Source of the DNA: Sorghum bicolor
Lineage: Eukaryota; Streptophyta; Magnoliopsida; Poales; Poaceae
Direction: 5' to 3'
DNA length: 64,000 bases
Assembly (NCBI RefSeq): GCF_000003195.3
Contig: NW_018396407.1
Coordinates: forward strand, 1 to 64,000
Shown: in pieces, positions 22,780-34,664 of the stretch
How the letters are laid out: the number at the start of each line of letters is the position of its first letter
How positions within the stretch are numbered: the stretch's first letter is position 1
Program-made: the position numbers and the translations under genes
Notes under the pieces: model-generated
What the model was told of the DNA's origin: nothing
The model's input: only the letters and a program-made list of their open reading frames with translations
The model's database searches: none

Positions 22780-23500
22780 TGTTGGTGCAAAAGTTGATCT
22801 GCAAACACAAAGGGCTAATACCCGATTCAAACGTTAAGGCGTGCCAGCCGATTTGACCTTACTATCGGCAAAGGTGGTAACTCGAATACTTTAGTCCTGA
22901 CAACAGCGATGCGCCCGGATGTCACGGCTAAGAGGTACTCACGCGGAACTTGAGAACACGCAGAGCTTAGGTCGACGAATTCCTAAGAACTCGTAATGAA
23001 AAGGAAAAAGTATGACGAAGTCGTCGAAAAAGTAGATGCTGGAATATGAGTAAAAACGTGTGTTTGATTGATTGATAGATATCTCATTACAAGGCCCTAG
23101 GGTCTATATTTATACCCTGCTCAAAGAGCTACAACCAGACACGACTAGAATTCGAATTCCAAATTACATAGAATCCGTATACAAAACGATTTAAATAACT
23201 AAGGAAAACATAAAGCTATCCCCCCGTGACAAGCTGGAACATCTCCACAAACCGATCGGCAACTCCCGGACTCTCCCTCCGTATCATCAGCAGACTCCCA
23301 TGTCATAGTCATCTGCAGACATCCTTGTCGTAGCCATCGGCACAGACACATCACCACCTATAGACTTAGTCACGTTCAATCTCTCCTTCATCGGCAACCA
23401 TCCTCATCGGCAATTCATACTGTAGACAAAACACCACCGTCTTATCCTGCCGGCCTGTACTCTACCAAACGTGGACACGTGCCCAAAAATGGTGTCAACA
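22780..23500 (-). repeat. 5' LTR of the Tat element (about 721 bp)
   Basis: On the minus strand it starts TGTTGACACC (23500) and ends TTTTGCACCAACA (22780), with inverted ends TGTTG/CAACA. A minus-strand TATAAATA lies at 23107-23114. The satellite begins at the next base, 23501. Confidence 0.88.
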
Positions 23501-24877
23501 TAAGCATATGGTACGTTCCTTGCAAATCATGCACCTATCTTGCATCAAGATTAGCACTATCTCCAAATAGATCAAACCGAGCTTCCACTTGAGCCTCTTC
23601 ACCAAAGTACCAACAGGTGCTTCCAAAATGGTTTCTTAGACTATGGTGCATTAGGCGCAAACCATGCACATAACTTGCACCGAAACTAACGCTGTTTCTA
23701 AACAGACCAAAGCGAGATTCCATATGACACACGTCATCAAGGAGTTCCATCGGGTGCATCTAAATTGATTTCCAAGCATATGGTATCTTCTATGCAAACC
23801 GTGCACCTATCTTGCATCAAGATTGGCACTATCTCCAAACAGACCGAACCGAGCTTCCACTTGAGCCACTTCATCTAGGAGTACAAACAGGTGCATCAAA
23901 AATGGTTTCTTAGACTATGGTGCATTAGGCAAAAACTATGCAGCTATCTTGCACCAAAACTAACATTGTCTCCAAACAGACCGAAGTGAGATTCCATATG
24001 ACACACGTCATCTAGGAGTTCAATTGGGTGCGTCCAAATTGATTTCTTAACATATGATACGTTCTATGCAAACTATGCAACTATCTTGCATCAAGATTAG
24101 CACTATATCTGAACAGACTAAATTGATCCTCCACTTGAGCCTCTTCAACTACGAGTACCATCGGGTGCGTCTAAAATGGTTTCTTAGCACATGGTGTAGT
24201 AGGCGTAAACCGTGCACATATCTTCTACCAAAACTAACACTATCTCTAAACGAACTGAAGCAAGATTCCATATGACACACATCATCAAGGAGTTATATCA
24301 GGTGCATCCTAACTGATTTCTGAGCATATCGTATGTTCCATGCAAACCGTGCATCTGTCTTGCATCAAGATAAGCACTATCTCCAAACCGACCAAACCGA
24401 GCTTTCACTTGAGCCCCTTGACCTAGGAGTACCCTCGGGTGCGTCCAAAATGGTTTCTTATCCTATGGTACATTAGGTGCAAACCGTGTACCTATCTTGC
24501 ACTGAAACTAACACTGTCTCTAAACGGACCATAGTGAGATTCCATATGACACATGTCATCTAGGAGTTCCATCTCGTGCGTCCAAGTTGATTTCTGAGCA
24601 TATGGTATGTTCCATGCAAATCGTGCACCTATCTTGCATCAAGATTAGCACTATCTCTAAACAGACCGAACCGAGCCTCCACTTGAGCCTCTTCACCTAA
24701 GAGTACCAACAGGTGCTTCCAATATTGTTTCTTAGACTTTGGTGCATTAGGCGCAAACCGTGCACATATCTTGCACCAAAACTAATACTGTCTCTAAGCA
24801 CACCAAAGCGAGATTCCATATGACACACGTCATCTAGGAGTTCTATCGGGTGTGTCCAAATTAATTTCTAAGCATAT

Positions 24878-24885
24878 GGTACGTT
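24878..24885. repeat. Left 8-bp target duplication of the hAT MITE
   Basis: GGTACGTT at 24878-24885 is matched at 7 of 8 bases by GATACGTT at 25139-25146. The uninterrupted satellite reads GGTACGTTCC here. Confidence 0.85.
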
Positions 24886-25138
24886 CAGCGACGAAGCCAA
24901 CAGTGGGGCTAGGGGGGGCTCCAGCCCCCCTTCCACTGCTAGCCCAGTGGAATTTTTAGTGCTCTCCTTCTAATTTTAGACACAAATTTATAAGGTAGGA
25001 TGGGCTGAACACTTTATTTTTTAGATATACTTTGTGAATTTCATCATTAATCTATATTTACAAGGAGTAATAGTAGAGCTAAGTTGATGTAGAACTTTTG
25101 TTCTGCCCCTCCTAATTTTTTTCCTAGCTTCATCCCTG
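24886..25138. mobile_element. hAT-type MITE, 253 bp, inserted in the satellite
   Basis: The ends are CAGCGACGAAGCCA and, as reverse complement, CAGGGATGAAGCTA (11 of 14 identical), flanked by an 8-bp duplication. CAGGG-type ends and an 8-bp TSD are typical of hAT elements. It is too short to encode a transposase and so non-autonomous. The only in-element oddity is a small CCCC/GGGG palindrome near 24905-24930. Confidence 0.8.
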
Positions 25139-26759
25139 GATACGTTCCAAGCAGACCGTGTATCTATCTTGCATCAAGATTAGCACTATCTCCAAATAGA
25201 CCAAACCGAGCTTTCACTTGAGCCTTTTACCTAGGAGTACGATCGGGTGCGTCTAAAATGGTTTCTTAGCCTATGCTGCATTATGTGCAAACCTTGCACC
25301 TATCTTGCACTAAAACTAACACTGTCTCCAAACAGACCGAAGCAAGATTTCGTATGACACACGTCATCTAGGAGTTCCATCATGTCCGTCCAGATTGATT
25401 TCCAAGCATTTGGTATGTTCCATGCAAACCATGCACCTATCTTGCATCAAGATTAGCTCTATCTCCAAACAGACCGAACCAAGCTTCCACTTGAGCCTCT
25501 TCACCAAGGAGTACCAAATAGTGCGTCCAAAATGGTTTCTTAGACTATGGTGCATTAGGCGCAAACTATGCACCTATCTTGCACTAAAACCTACAATGAC
25601 TACAAACGAACCGAAGCGAGATTCCATATGACACACATCATCTAGGAGTTCCATCAGGTGCATCCAAATTGATTTCTTAACATATGGTACGTTCCATGCA
25701 AATTGTGCACCTATCTTGCATCAAGATTAGCACTATCTCTAAACAGACCGAACCTAGCCTCCACTTGAGCCTCTTCACCTAGGAGTACCAATAGGTGCTT
25801 CCAAAATGGTTTCTTAGACTTTGGTGCATTGGGCGCAAACCGTGTACATATCTTGCACAGAAACTAATACTGTCTGTAAGCACACCAAAGCGAGATTCCA
25901 TATGACATACGTCATCAAGGAGTTCTATCGGGTGTGTCCAAATTAATTTCTAAGCATATGGTACGTTCCATGTAGACCGTGCATCTATCTTGCATCAAGA
26001 TTAGCACTATCTCCAAATAGACCAAATTGAGCTTTCACTTGAGCCTTTTACCTAGGAATACCATTGGGTGCGTCCAACATGGTTTCATAGCCTATGCTGC
26101 ATTATGTCCAAACATAGCTCCTATCTTGCACTAAAACTAACACTATCTCCAAAGATATCGAAGCAAGATTTTGTATGACACACATCATCTAGGAGTTCCA
26201 TCATGTGCGTCCAGATTGATTTCCAAGCATTTGGTATGTTCCATGCAAACCGTGCACCTATCTTGCATCAAGATTAGCACTATCTCCAAACAGACCGAAC
26301 CGAGCATCCACTTGAGTACCAACAAGTGTGTCCAAAATGGTTTCTTAGACTATGGTGCATTAGGTGCAAACTGTGCACCTATCTAGAACCGAAACTAACA
26401 ATGTCTCCAAATGGACCCAAGCGAGATTCCATATGACACAAGTCATCAAGGAGTTCTATCGGGTGCATCCAAATTGATTTCCAAGCATATGGTATGTTCC
26501 ATGCAAACCATGAACCTACCTTGCATAAGGATTAGCACTATCTCCAAGTTGACCGAACCAAGCTCCCACTTGAGCCACTTCACCCAGGAGTACCGAATAG
26601 TGCGTCCAAAATGGTTTCTTAGACTATGGTGCATTATGCGCAAACTGTGCACCTATCTTGCACTAAAACTTATAATGTCTACAAACGGACCGAAGCAAGA
26701 TTCCATATGACACACGTCATCTAGGAGTTCTATTGGGTGCGTCCAAATTGATTTCTAAG

Positions 26760-28117
26760 CATATGGTATGTTCCTTGCAAATCATGCACCTATCTTGCCT
26801 CAAGATTAGCACTATATCCAAAAAGATCAAACCGAGCTTCCACTTGAGCCCCTTGACCTAGGAGTACCATCGGGTGCGTCCAAAATGGTTTCTTATCCTA
26901 TGGTGCATTAGGTGCAAACCGTGCACCTATCCTGCACTGAAACTAACACTATCTCTAAACAGACCGAAGTGAGATTCCATATGACACATGTCATCTAGGA
27001 GTTCCATCTGGTACGTCCAAATTGATTTCTAAGCATATGGTATGTTCCATGCAAATCATGCACCTATCTTGCATCAAGATTAGCACTATCTCTAAACAGA
27101 CCGAACCGAGCCTCCACTTGAGCCTCTTCACCTAGGAGTACCAACAGGTGCTTCCAAAATGGTTTCTTAGACTTTGGTGCATTAGGCGCAAACCGTGAAC
27201 ATATCTTGCACCAAAACTAATACTATCGCTAAGCACACCAAAGCGAGATTCCATATTACACACGTCATCAAGGAGTTCTATCGGGTGTGTCCAAATTAAT
27301 TTCTAAACATATGGTACATTCCATGCAGACCGTGCATCTATCTTGCATCAAGTTTAGCACTATCTCCAAATAGACCAAACCGAGCTTTCACTTGATCCTT
27401 TTACCTAGGAGTACTATCGGGTGCGTCCAAAATGGTTTCTTAGCCAATGCTGCATTATGTGCAAACCTTGCACCGAAACTAACACTGTCTCCAAATAGAC
27501 CGAAACAAGATTTCGTATGACACACGTCATCTAGGAGTTCCATCATTGCGTCCAGATTGATTTCCAAGCATTTGGTATGTTCCATGCAAACCGTGCACCT
27601 ATCTTGCATCAAGATTAGCACTATCTCCAAACAGACCGAACCGAGCATCCACTTGAGCCCCTTCACCTAGGAGTACCAACAAATGCATCCAAAATGGTTT
27701 CTTGGACTATGGTGCATTAGGTGCAAACTGTGCACCTATCTTACACCGAAACTAACAATGTCTCCAAATGGACCGAGCCGAGATTCCATATGACACACGT
27801 CATCAAGGAGTTCCATCGGGTGCATCCAAATTGATTTCCAAGCATATGGTATGTTCCATACAAAACCATGCACCTACGTTGCATAAGGATTAGCACCATC
27901 TCCAAATTGACCGAACCAAACTCCCACTTGAGCCTCTTGACCCAGGAGTACCAAATAGTGTGTCCAAAATGTTTTCTTAGACTATGGTGCATTAGGCGCA
28001 AACTGTGCACCTATCTTGCACTAAAACTAACAATGTCTACAAACGGACCGAAGCAAGATTCCATATGACACACGTCATCTAGGAGTTCCATTGGGTGCGT
28101 CCAAATTGATTTCTAAG
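26760..28117 (+). repeat. 1,358-bp satellite tandem duplication, copy 1
   Basis: It holds five dimers in the order J/M hybrid, N, O, P, Q: 5 x 274 minus 12. The missing 12 bp are one 11-bp and one 1-bp deletion in the O-P interval (near 27475 and 27545). It is followed head to tail by copy 2. Confidence 0.9.
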
Positions 28118-29475
28118 CATATGGTATGTTCCTTGCAAATCATGCACCTATCTTGCATCAAGATTAGCACTATATCCAAAAAGATCAAACCGAGCTTCCA
28201 CTTGAGCCCCTTGACCTAGGAGTACCATCGGGTGCGTCCAAAATGGTTTCTTATCCTATGGTGCATTAGGTGCAAACCGTGCACCTATCCTGCACTGAAA
28301 CTAACCCTATCTCTAAACAGACCGAAGTGAGATTCCATATGACACATGTCATCTAGGAGTTCCATCTGGTGCGTCCAAATTGATTTCTAAGCATATGGTA
28401 TGTTCCATGCAAATCATGCACCTATCTTGCATCAAGATTAGCACTATCTCTAAACAGACCGAACCGAGCCTCCACTTGAGCCTCTTCACCTAGGAGTACC
28501 AACAGGTGCTTCCAAAATGGTTTCTTAGACTTTGGTGCATTAGGCGCAAACCGTGAACATATCTTGCACCAAAACTAATACTATCGCTAAGCACACCAAA
28601 GCGAGATTCCATATTACACACGTCATCAAGGAGTTCTATCGGGTGTGTCCAAATTAATTTCTAAACATATGGTACATTCCATGCAGACCGTGCATCTATC
28701 TTGCATCAAGTTTAGCACTATCTCCAAATAGACCAAACCGAGCTTTCACTTGAGCCTTTTACCTAGGAGTACTATCGGGTGCGTCCAAAATGGTTTCTTA
28801 GCCAATGCTGCATTATGTGCAAACCTTGCACCGAAACTAACACTGTCTCCAAATAGACCGAAACAAGATTTCGTATGACACACGTCATCTAGGAGTTCCA
28901 TCATTGCGTCCAGATTGATTTCCAAGCATTTGGTATGTTCCATGCAAACCGTGCACCTATCTTGCATCAAGATTAGCACTATCTCCAAACAGACCGAACC
29001 GAGCATCCACTTGAGCCCCTTCAACTAGCAGCACCAACAAATGCATCCAAAATGGTTTCTTAGACTATGGTGCATTAGGTGCAAACTGTGCACCTATCTT
29101 ACACCGAAACTAACAATGTCTCCAAATGGACCGAGCCGAGATTCCATATGACACACGTCATCAAGGAGTTCCATCGGGTGCATCCAAATTGATTTCCAAG
29201 CATATGGTATGTTCCATACAAAACCATGCACCTACGTTGCATAAGGATTAGCACCATCTCCAAATTGACCGAACCAAGCTCCCACTTGAGCCTCTTGACC
29301 CAGGAGTACCAAATAGTGTGTCCAAAATGGTTTCTTAGACTATGGTGCATTAGGCGCATACTGTGCACCTATCTTGCACTAAAACTAACAATGTCTACAA
29401 ACGGACCGAAGCGAGATTCCATAGGACACACGTCATCTTGGAGTTCCATTGGGTGCGTCCAAATTGATTTCTAAG
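28118..29475 (+). repeat. 1,358-bp satellite tandem duplication, copy 2
   Basis: Same five dimers with the same two private deletions (near 28833 and 28903) as copy 1, so both deletions predate the duplication. By eye it differs at roughly 15 positions, about 1%. Confidence 0.9.
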
Positions 29476-30294
29476 CATATGGTATGTTCCTTGCAAATCA
29501 TGCACCTATCTTGCATCAAGATTAGCACTATCTCCAAACAGATCAAACCGAGCTTCCACTTGAGCCTCTTCACCGAAGTACCAACAGGTGCTTCCAAAAT
29601 GGTTTCTTAGACTATGGTGCATTATGCGCAAAATATGCACATATCTTGCACCGAAACTAACACTGTTTCTAAATAGACCAAAGCGAGATTCCATATGACA
29701 CAAGTCATCAAGGAGTTCCATCGGGTGCATCCAGATTGATTTCCAAGCATATGGTATGTTCCATGCAAACCGTGCACCTATCTTGCATCAAGATTAGCAC
29801 TATCTCAAATAGACCGAACCGAGCTTTCACTTGAGACACTTCATCTAGGAGTACAAACAGGTGCATCAAAAATGATTTCTTAGACTATGGTGCATTAGGC
29901 ACAAACTATGCACCTATCTTGCACCGAAACTAACATTGTCTCCAAACAGACAGAAGCGAGATTCCATATGACACACATCATCTAGGAGTTCCATTGGGTG
30001 CGTCCAAATTGATTTCTTAACATATGGTACGTTCCATGCAAACTATGCAACTATCTTGCATCAAGATTAGCACTATATCTGAATAGACCAAATCGAGCCT
30101 CCACTTGAGCCTCTTCAACTACGAGTACAATCGGGTGTGTCTAATATGGTTTCTTAGCCTATGTCGCATTAGGCGTAAACCGTGCATATATCTTCTACCA
30201 AAATTAACACTGTCTCTAAACAAATAGAAGCAAAATTCCATATGACACATATCATCAAGGAGTTATATCAAGTGCGTCCTAATTGATTTCTGAG

Positions 30295-32481
30295 CATATC
30301 GTATGTTCCATGCAAACCGTGCATCTATCTTGCATCAAGATTAGCACTATCTCCAAACAGACCAAACCGAGCTTTCACTTGAGCCCCTTGACCTAGGAGT
30401 ACCATCGGGTGTGTCCAAAATGGTTTCTTATCCAATGGTGCATTAGGTGCAAACCGTGCACCTATCTTGCACCTAAACTAACACAGTCTCTAAACGGACC
30501 GAAGTGAGATTCCATATGACACATGTCATCTAGGAGTTCCATCTGGTGCGTCCAAATTGATTTCTGAGCATATGGTATGTTCCATGCAAATCGTGCACCT
30601 ATCTTGCATCAAGATTAGCACTATCTCTAAACAGACCGAACCGAGCCTCCACTTGAGCCTCTTAACCTAGGAGTACCAACAGGTGCTTCCAAATTAGTTT
30701 CTTAAACTTTGGTGAATTAGGCGCAAACCGTGCACATATCTTGCACCAAAACTAATACTATCTCTAAGCACACCAAAGCAAGATTCCATATGACACACGT
30801 CATCAAGGAGTTCTATCGGGTGTGTCCAAATTAATTTCTAAACATATGGTACGTTCCATGCAGACCGTGCATCTATCTTGCATTAAGATTAGCACTATCT
30901 CCAAATAGACCAAACCGAGCTTTCACTTGAGCCTTTTACCTGGGAGTACCATCGGGTGCGTCCAAAATGGTTTCTTAGCCTATGCTGCATTATGTGCAAA
31001 CCTTGCACCTATCTTGCATCAAAACTAACACTGTCTCCAAACAAACCGAACAAGATTTTGTATGACACACGTCATCTAGGAGTTCCATCATGTGCGTCCA
31101 GATTGATTTCCAAGCATTTGGTACGTTCCATGCAAACCGTGCACCTATCTTGCATCAAGATTAGCACCATCTCCAAACAGACCGAACCGAGTATCCACTT
31201 GAGCCCCTTCACCTAGGAGTACCAACAAGTGCGTTCAAAATGGTTTCTTAGACTATGGTGTATTAGGTGCAAACTGTGCACCTATCTTGCACCGAAACTA
31301 ACAATGTCGCCAAATGGACCGAAGCGAGATTCCATATGACACACGTCATCAAGGAGTTCCATCGGGTGCATCCAAATTGATTTCCAAGCATATGGTATGT
31401 TCCATGCAAACCATGCACCTACGTTGCATAAGGATTAGCACCTTCTCCAAACTGAACGAACCAAGCTTCCACTTGAGCCTCTTCACCCAGGAGTACCAAA
31501 TAGTGCATCCAAACTGGTTTCTTAGACTATGGTGCATTATGCGCAAACTGTGCACCTATCTTGCACTAAAACTTATAATGTCTATAAACGGACCGAAGCA
31601 AGATTCCATATGACACACGTCATCTAGGTGTTCCATTGGGTGCGTCCAAATTGATTTCTAAGCATATGGTATGTTCCTTGCAAATCATGCACCTATCTTG
31701 CATCAAGATTAGCACTATCTCCAAACAGATCAAACCGAGTTTCCACTTGAGCCTCTTCACCGAAGTACCAATAGGTGCTTCCAAAATGGTTTCTTAGACT
31801 ATGGTGCATTAGGCGCAAACCATGCACATATCTTGCACCAAAACTAACACTGTTTCTAAATAGACCAAAGCGAGATTCCCTATGACACAAGTCATCAAGG
31901 AGTTCCATCGGGTGCATCCATATTGATATCCAAGCATATGGTATGTTCCATGCAAATCGTGCACCTATCTTGCATCAAGATTAGCACTATCTCCAATAGA
32001 CCGAACCGAGCTTTCACTTGAGCCTCTTCATCTAGGAGTACAAACAGGTGCATCAAAAATGGTTTCTTAGACTATGGTGCATTAGGCACAAACTATGCAC
32101 CTATCTTGCACCGAAACTAACATTGTCTCCAAACAGACAGAAGCGAGATTCCATATGACACACATCATCTAGGAGTTCCATTGGGTGCATCCAAATTGAT
32201 TTCTTAACATATGGTACGTTCAATGCAAACTGTGCAACTATCTTGCATCAAGATTAGCACTATATTTGAATAGACCAAACCGAGTCTCCACTTGAGCCTC
32301 TTCAACTACGAGTACAATCGGGTGTGTCTAAAAAGGTTTCTTAGCCTATGGTGCATAAGGCGTAAATCGTGCATATATCTTCTACCAAAATTAACACTGT
32401 CTCTAAACGAACAGAAGCAAGATTCCATATGACACACATCATCGAGGAGTTATATCAAGTGCGTCCTAATTGATTTTTTAG
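30295..32481 (+). repeat. Satellite higher-order repeat, copy 1 (M-N-O-P-Q-J-K-L)
   Basis: 2,187 bp from one M-type landmark (CATATCG) to the next. Dimer starts: M 30295, N about 30569, O 30843, P 31114, Q 31387, J 31661, K 31935, L 32209. Diagnostic words: M TATCC(A/T)ATGG; N AAGCACACC; O TATGCTGCATTATG; P AGCATTTGG; Q CCAAATAGTGC; J CACCGAAGTACC; K ATCTAGGAGTACAAAC; L CAACTACGAG. Confidence 0.9.
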
Positions 32482-34664
32482 CATATCGTATGTTCCATGC
32501 AAACCGTGCATCTATCTTGCTTCAAGATTAGCACTATCTCCAAACAGACCAAACCGAGCTTTCACTTGAGCCCCTTCACCTAGGAGTACCATCAGGTGTG
32601 TCCAAAATGGTTTCTTATCCAATGGTGCATTAGGTGCAAACCATGCACCTATCTTGCACCTAAACTAACACTGTCTCTAAACGGACCGAAGTGAGATTCC
32701 ATATGACACGTCATCTAGGAGTTCCATCTGGTGCGTCCAAATTGATTTCTGAGCATATGGTATGTTCCATGCAAATCGTGCACCTATCTTCCATCAAGAT
32801 TAGCACTATCTCTAAATAGACCGAACCGAGCCTCCACTTGAGCCTCTTCACCTAAGAGTACCAACAGGTGCTTCCAAAATAGTTTCTTAGACTTTGGTGC
32901 ATTAGGTGCAAACCGTGCACATATCTTGCACAAAAACTAATACTATCTCTAAGCACACCAAAGCGAGATTCCATATGACACGTCATCAAGGAGTTCTATC
33001 GGGTGTGTCCAAATTAATTTCTAAACATATGGTACGTTCCATGCAGACCGTGCATCTATCTTGCATTAAGATTTGCACTATCTCCAAATAGACCAAACCG
33101 AGCTTTCACTTGAGCCTTTTACCTTGGAGTACCATCGGGTGCGTCCAAAATGGTTTCTTAGCCTATGCTGCATTATGTGCAAACCTTTCACCTATCTTGC
33201 ATCAAAACTAACACTGTCTCCAAACAAACCAAAACAAGATTTTGTATGACACACATCATCTAAGAGTTCCATCATGTGCGTCCAGATTGATTTCCAAGCA
33301 TTTGGTATGTTCCATGCAAACCGTGCACCTATCTTGCATCAAGATTAGCACTATCTCCAAATAGACCGAACCGAGCATCCACTTGAGCCCCTTCACCTAG
33401 GAGTACCAACAAGTGTGTTCAAAATGGTTTCTTAGACTATGGTGCATTAGGTGCAAACTGTGCACCTATCTTGCAACGAAACTAACAATGTCGCCAAATG
33501 GACCGAAGCGAGATTATATATGACACACGTCATCAAGGAGTTCCATCGGGTGCATCCAAATTGATTTCCAAGCATATGGTATGTTCCATGCAAACCATGC
33601 ACCTACATTGCATAAGGATTAGCACCTTCTCCAAACTGACCGAACCAAGCTTCCAATTGAGCCTCTTCACCCAGGAGTACCAAATAGTGCATCCAAACTG
33701 GTTTCTTAGACTATGGTGCATTATGCGCAAACTGTGCACCTATCTTGCACTAAAACTTACAATGTCTACAAACGGACCGAAGCAAGATTCCATATGACAC
33801 ACGTCATCTAGGTGTTCCATTAGGTGCGTCCAAATTGATTTCTAAGCATATGGTATGTTCCTTGCAAATCATGCACCTATCTTCCATCAAGATTAGCACT
33901 ATCTCCAAACAGATCAAACCGAGCTTCCAGTTGAGCCTCTTCACCGAACTACCAATAGGTGCTTCCAAAATGGTTTCTTAGACTATGGTGCATTATTCAC
34001 AAACCATGCACATATCTTGCACCGAAACTAACACTGTTTCTAAATAGACCAAAGCGAGATTCCATATGACACAAGTCATCAAGGAGTTCCATCGAGTGCA
34101 ACCAGATTGATTTCCAAGCATATGGTATGTTCCATGCAAACCGTGCACCTATCTTGCATCAAGATTAGCACTATCTCCAATAGACCGAACCGAGCTTTCA
34201 CTTGAGCCTCTTCATCTAGGAGTACAAACAGGTGCATCAAAAATGGTTTCTTAGACTATGGTGCATTAGGCACAAACTATGCACCTATCTTGCACCGAAA
34301 CTAACATTGTCTCCAAACAGAGAGAAGCGAGATTCCATATGACACACATCATCTAGGAGTTCCATTGGGTGCGTCCAAATTGATTTCTTAACATATGGCG
34401 TGTTCCATGCAAACTGTGTAACTATCATGCATCAATATTTGCACTATATCTGAACAGACCAAATCGAGCCTCCACTTGAGCCTCTTCAACTACGAGTACA
34501 ATCGGGTGCGTCTAAAATGGTTTCTTGGCCTATGGTGCATTAGGCGTAAACCGTGCATATATCTTCTACCAGAATTAACACTGTCTCTAAACGAACAGAA
34601 ATAGGATTCCATATGACACACATCATCAAGGAGTTATATCAAGTGCGTCCTAATTGATTTCTGA
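32482..34664 (+). repeat. Satellite higher-order repeat, copy 2
   Basis: 2,183 bp with the same eight dimers in the same order (Q at about 33571, L at about 34394). Its first M monomer differs from copy 1's M by about 3 of 130 bases, whereas M and N within copy 1 differ by about 15 of 130. Confidence 0.9.

Larger units (their letters stand above)
17651..23500 (-). mobile_element. Ty3/gypsy element of the Tat lineage, 5' half (LTR, gag, protease, RT), decayed
   Basis: Minus-strand order: 5' LTR (23500-22780), PBS, gag and protease (22643-19077), RT and start of RNase H (19077-17651), then interruption by the SIRE 3' LTR. The integrase half and 3' LTR should lie beyond the left edge. RT motifs such as the YIDD box and the phrase GNAGYNQIFMA match Tat-type (RIRE2/Grande-like) elements. 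It borders the satellite at 23501, so it was inserted into the array; the TSD on this side should read TAAGC (23501-23505). Confidence 0.88.
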
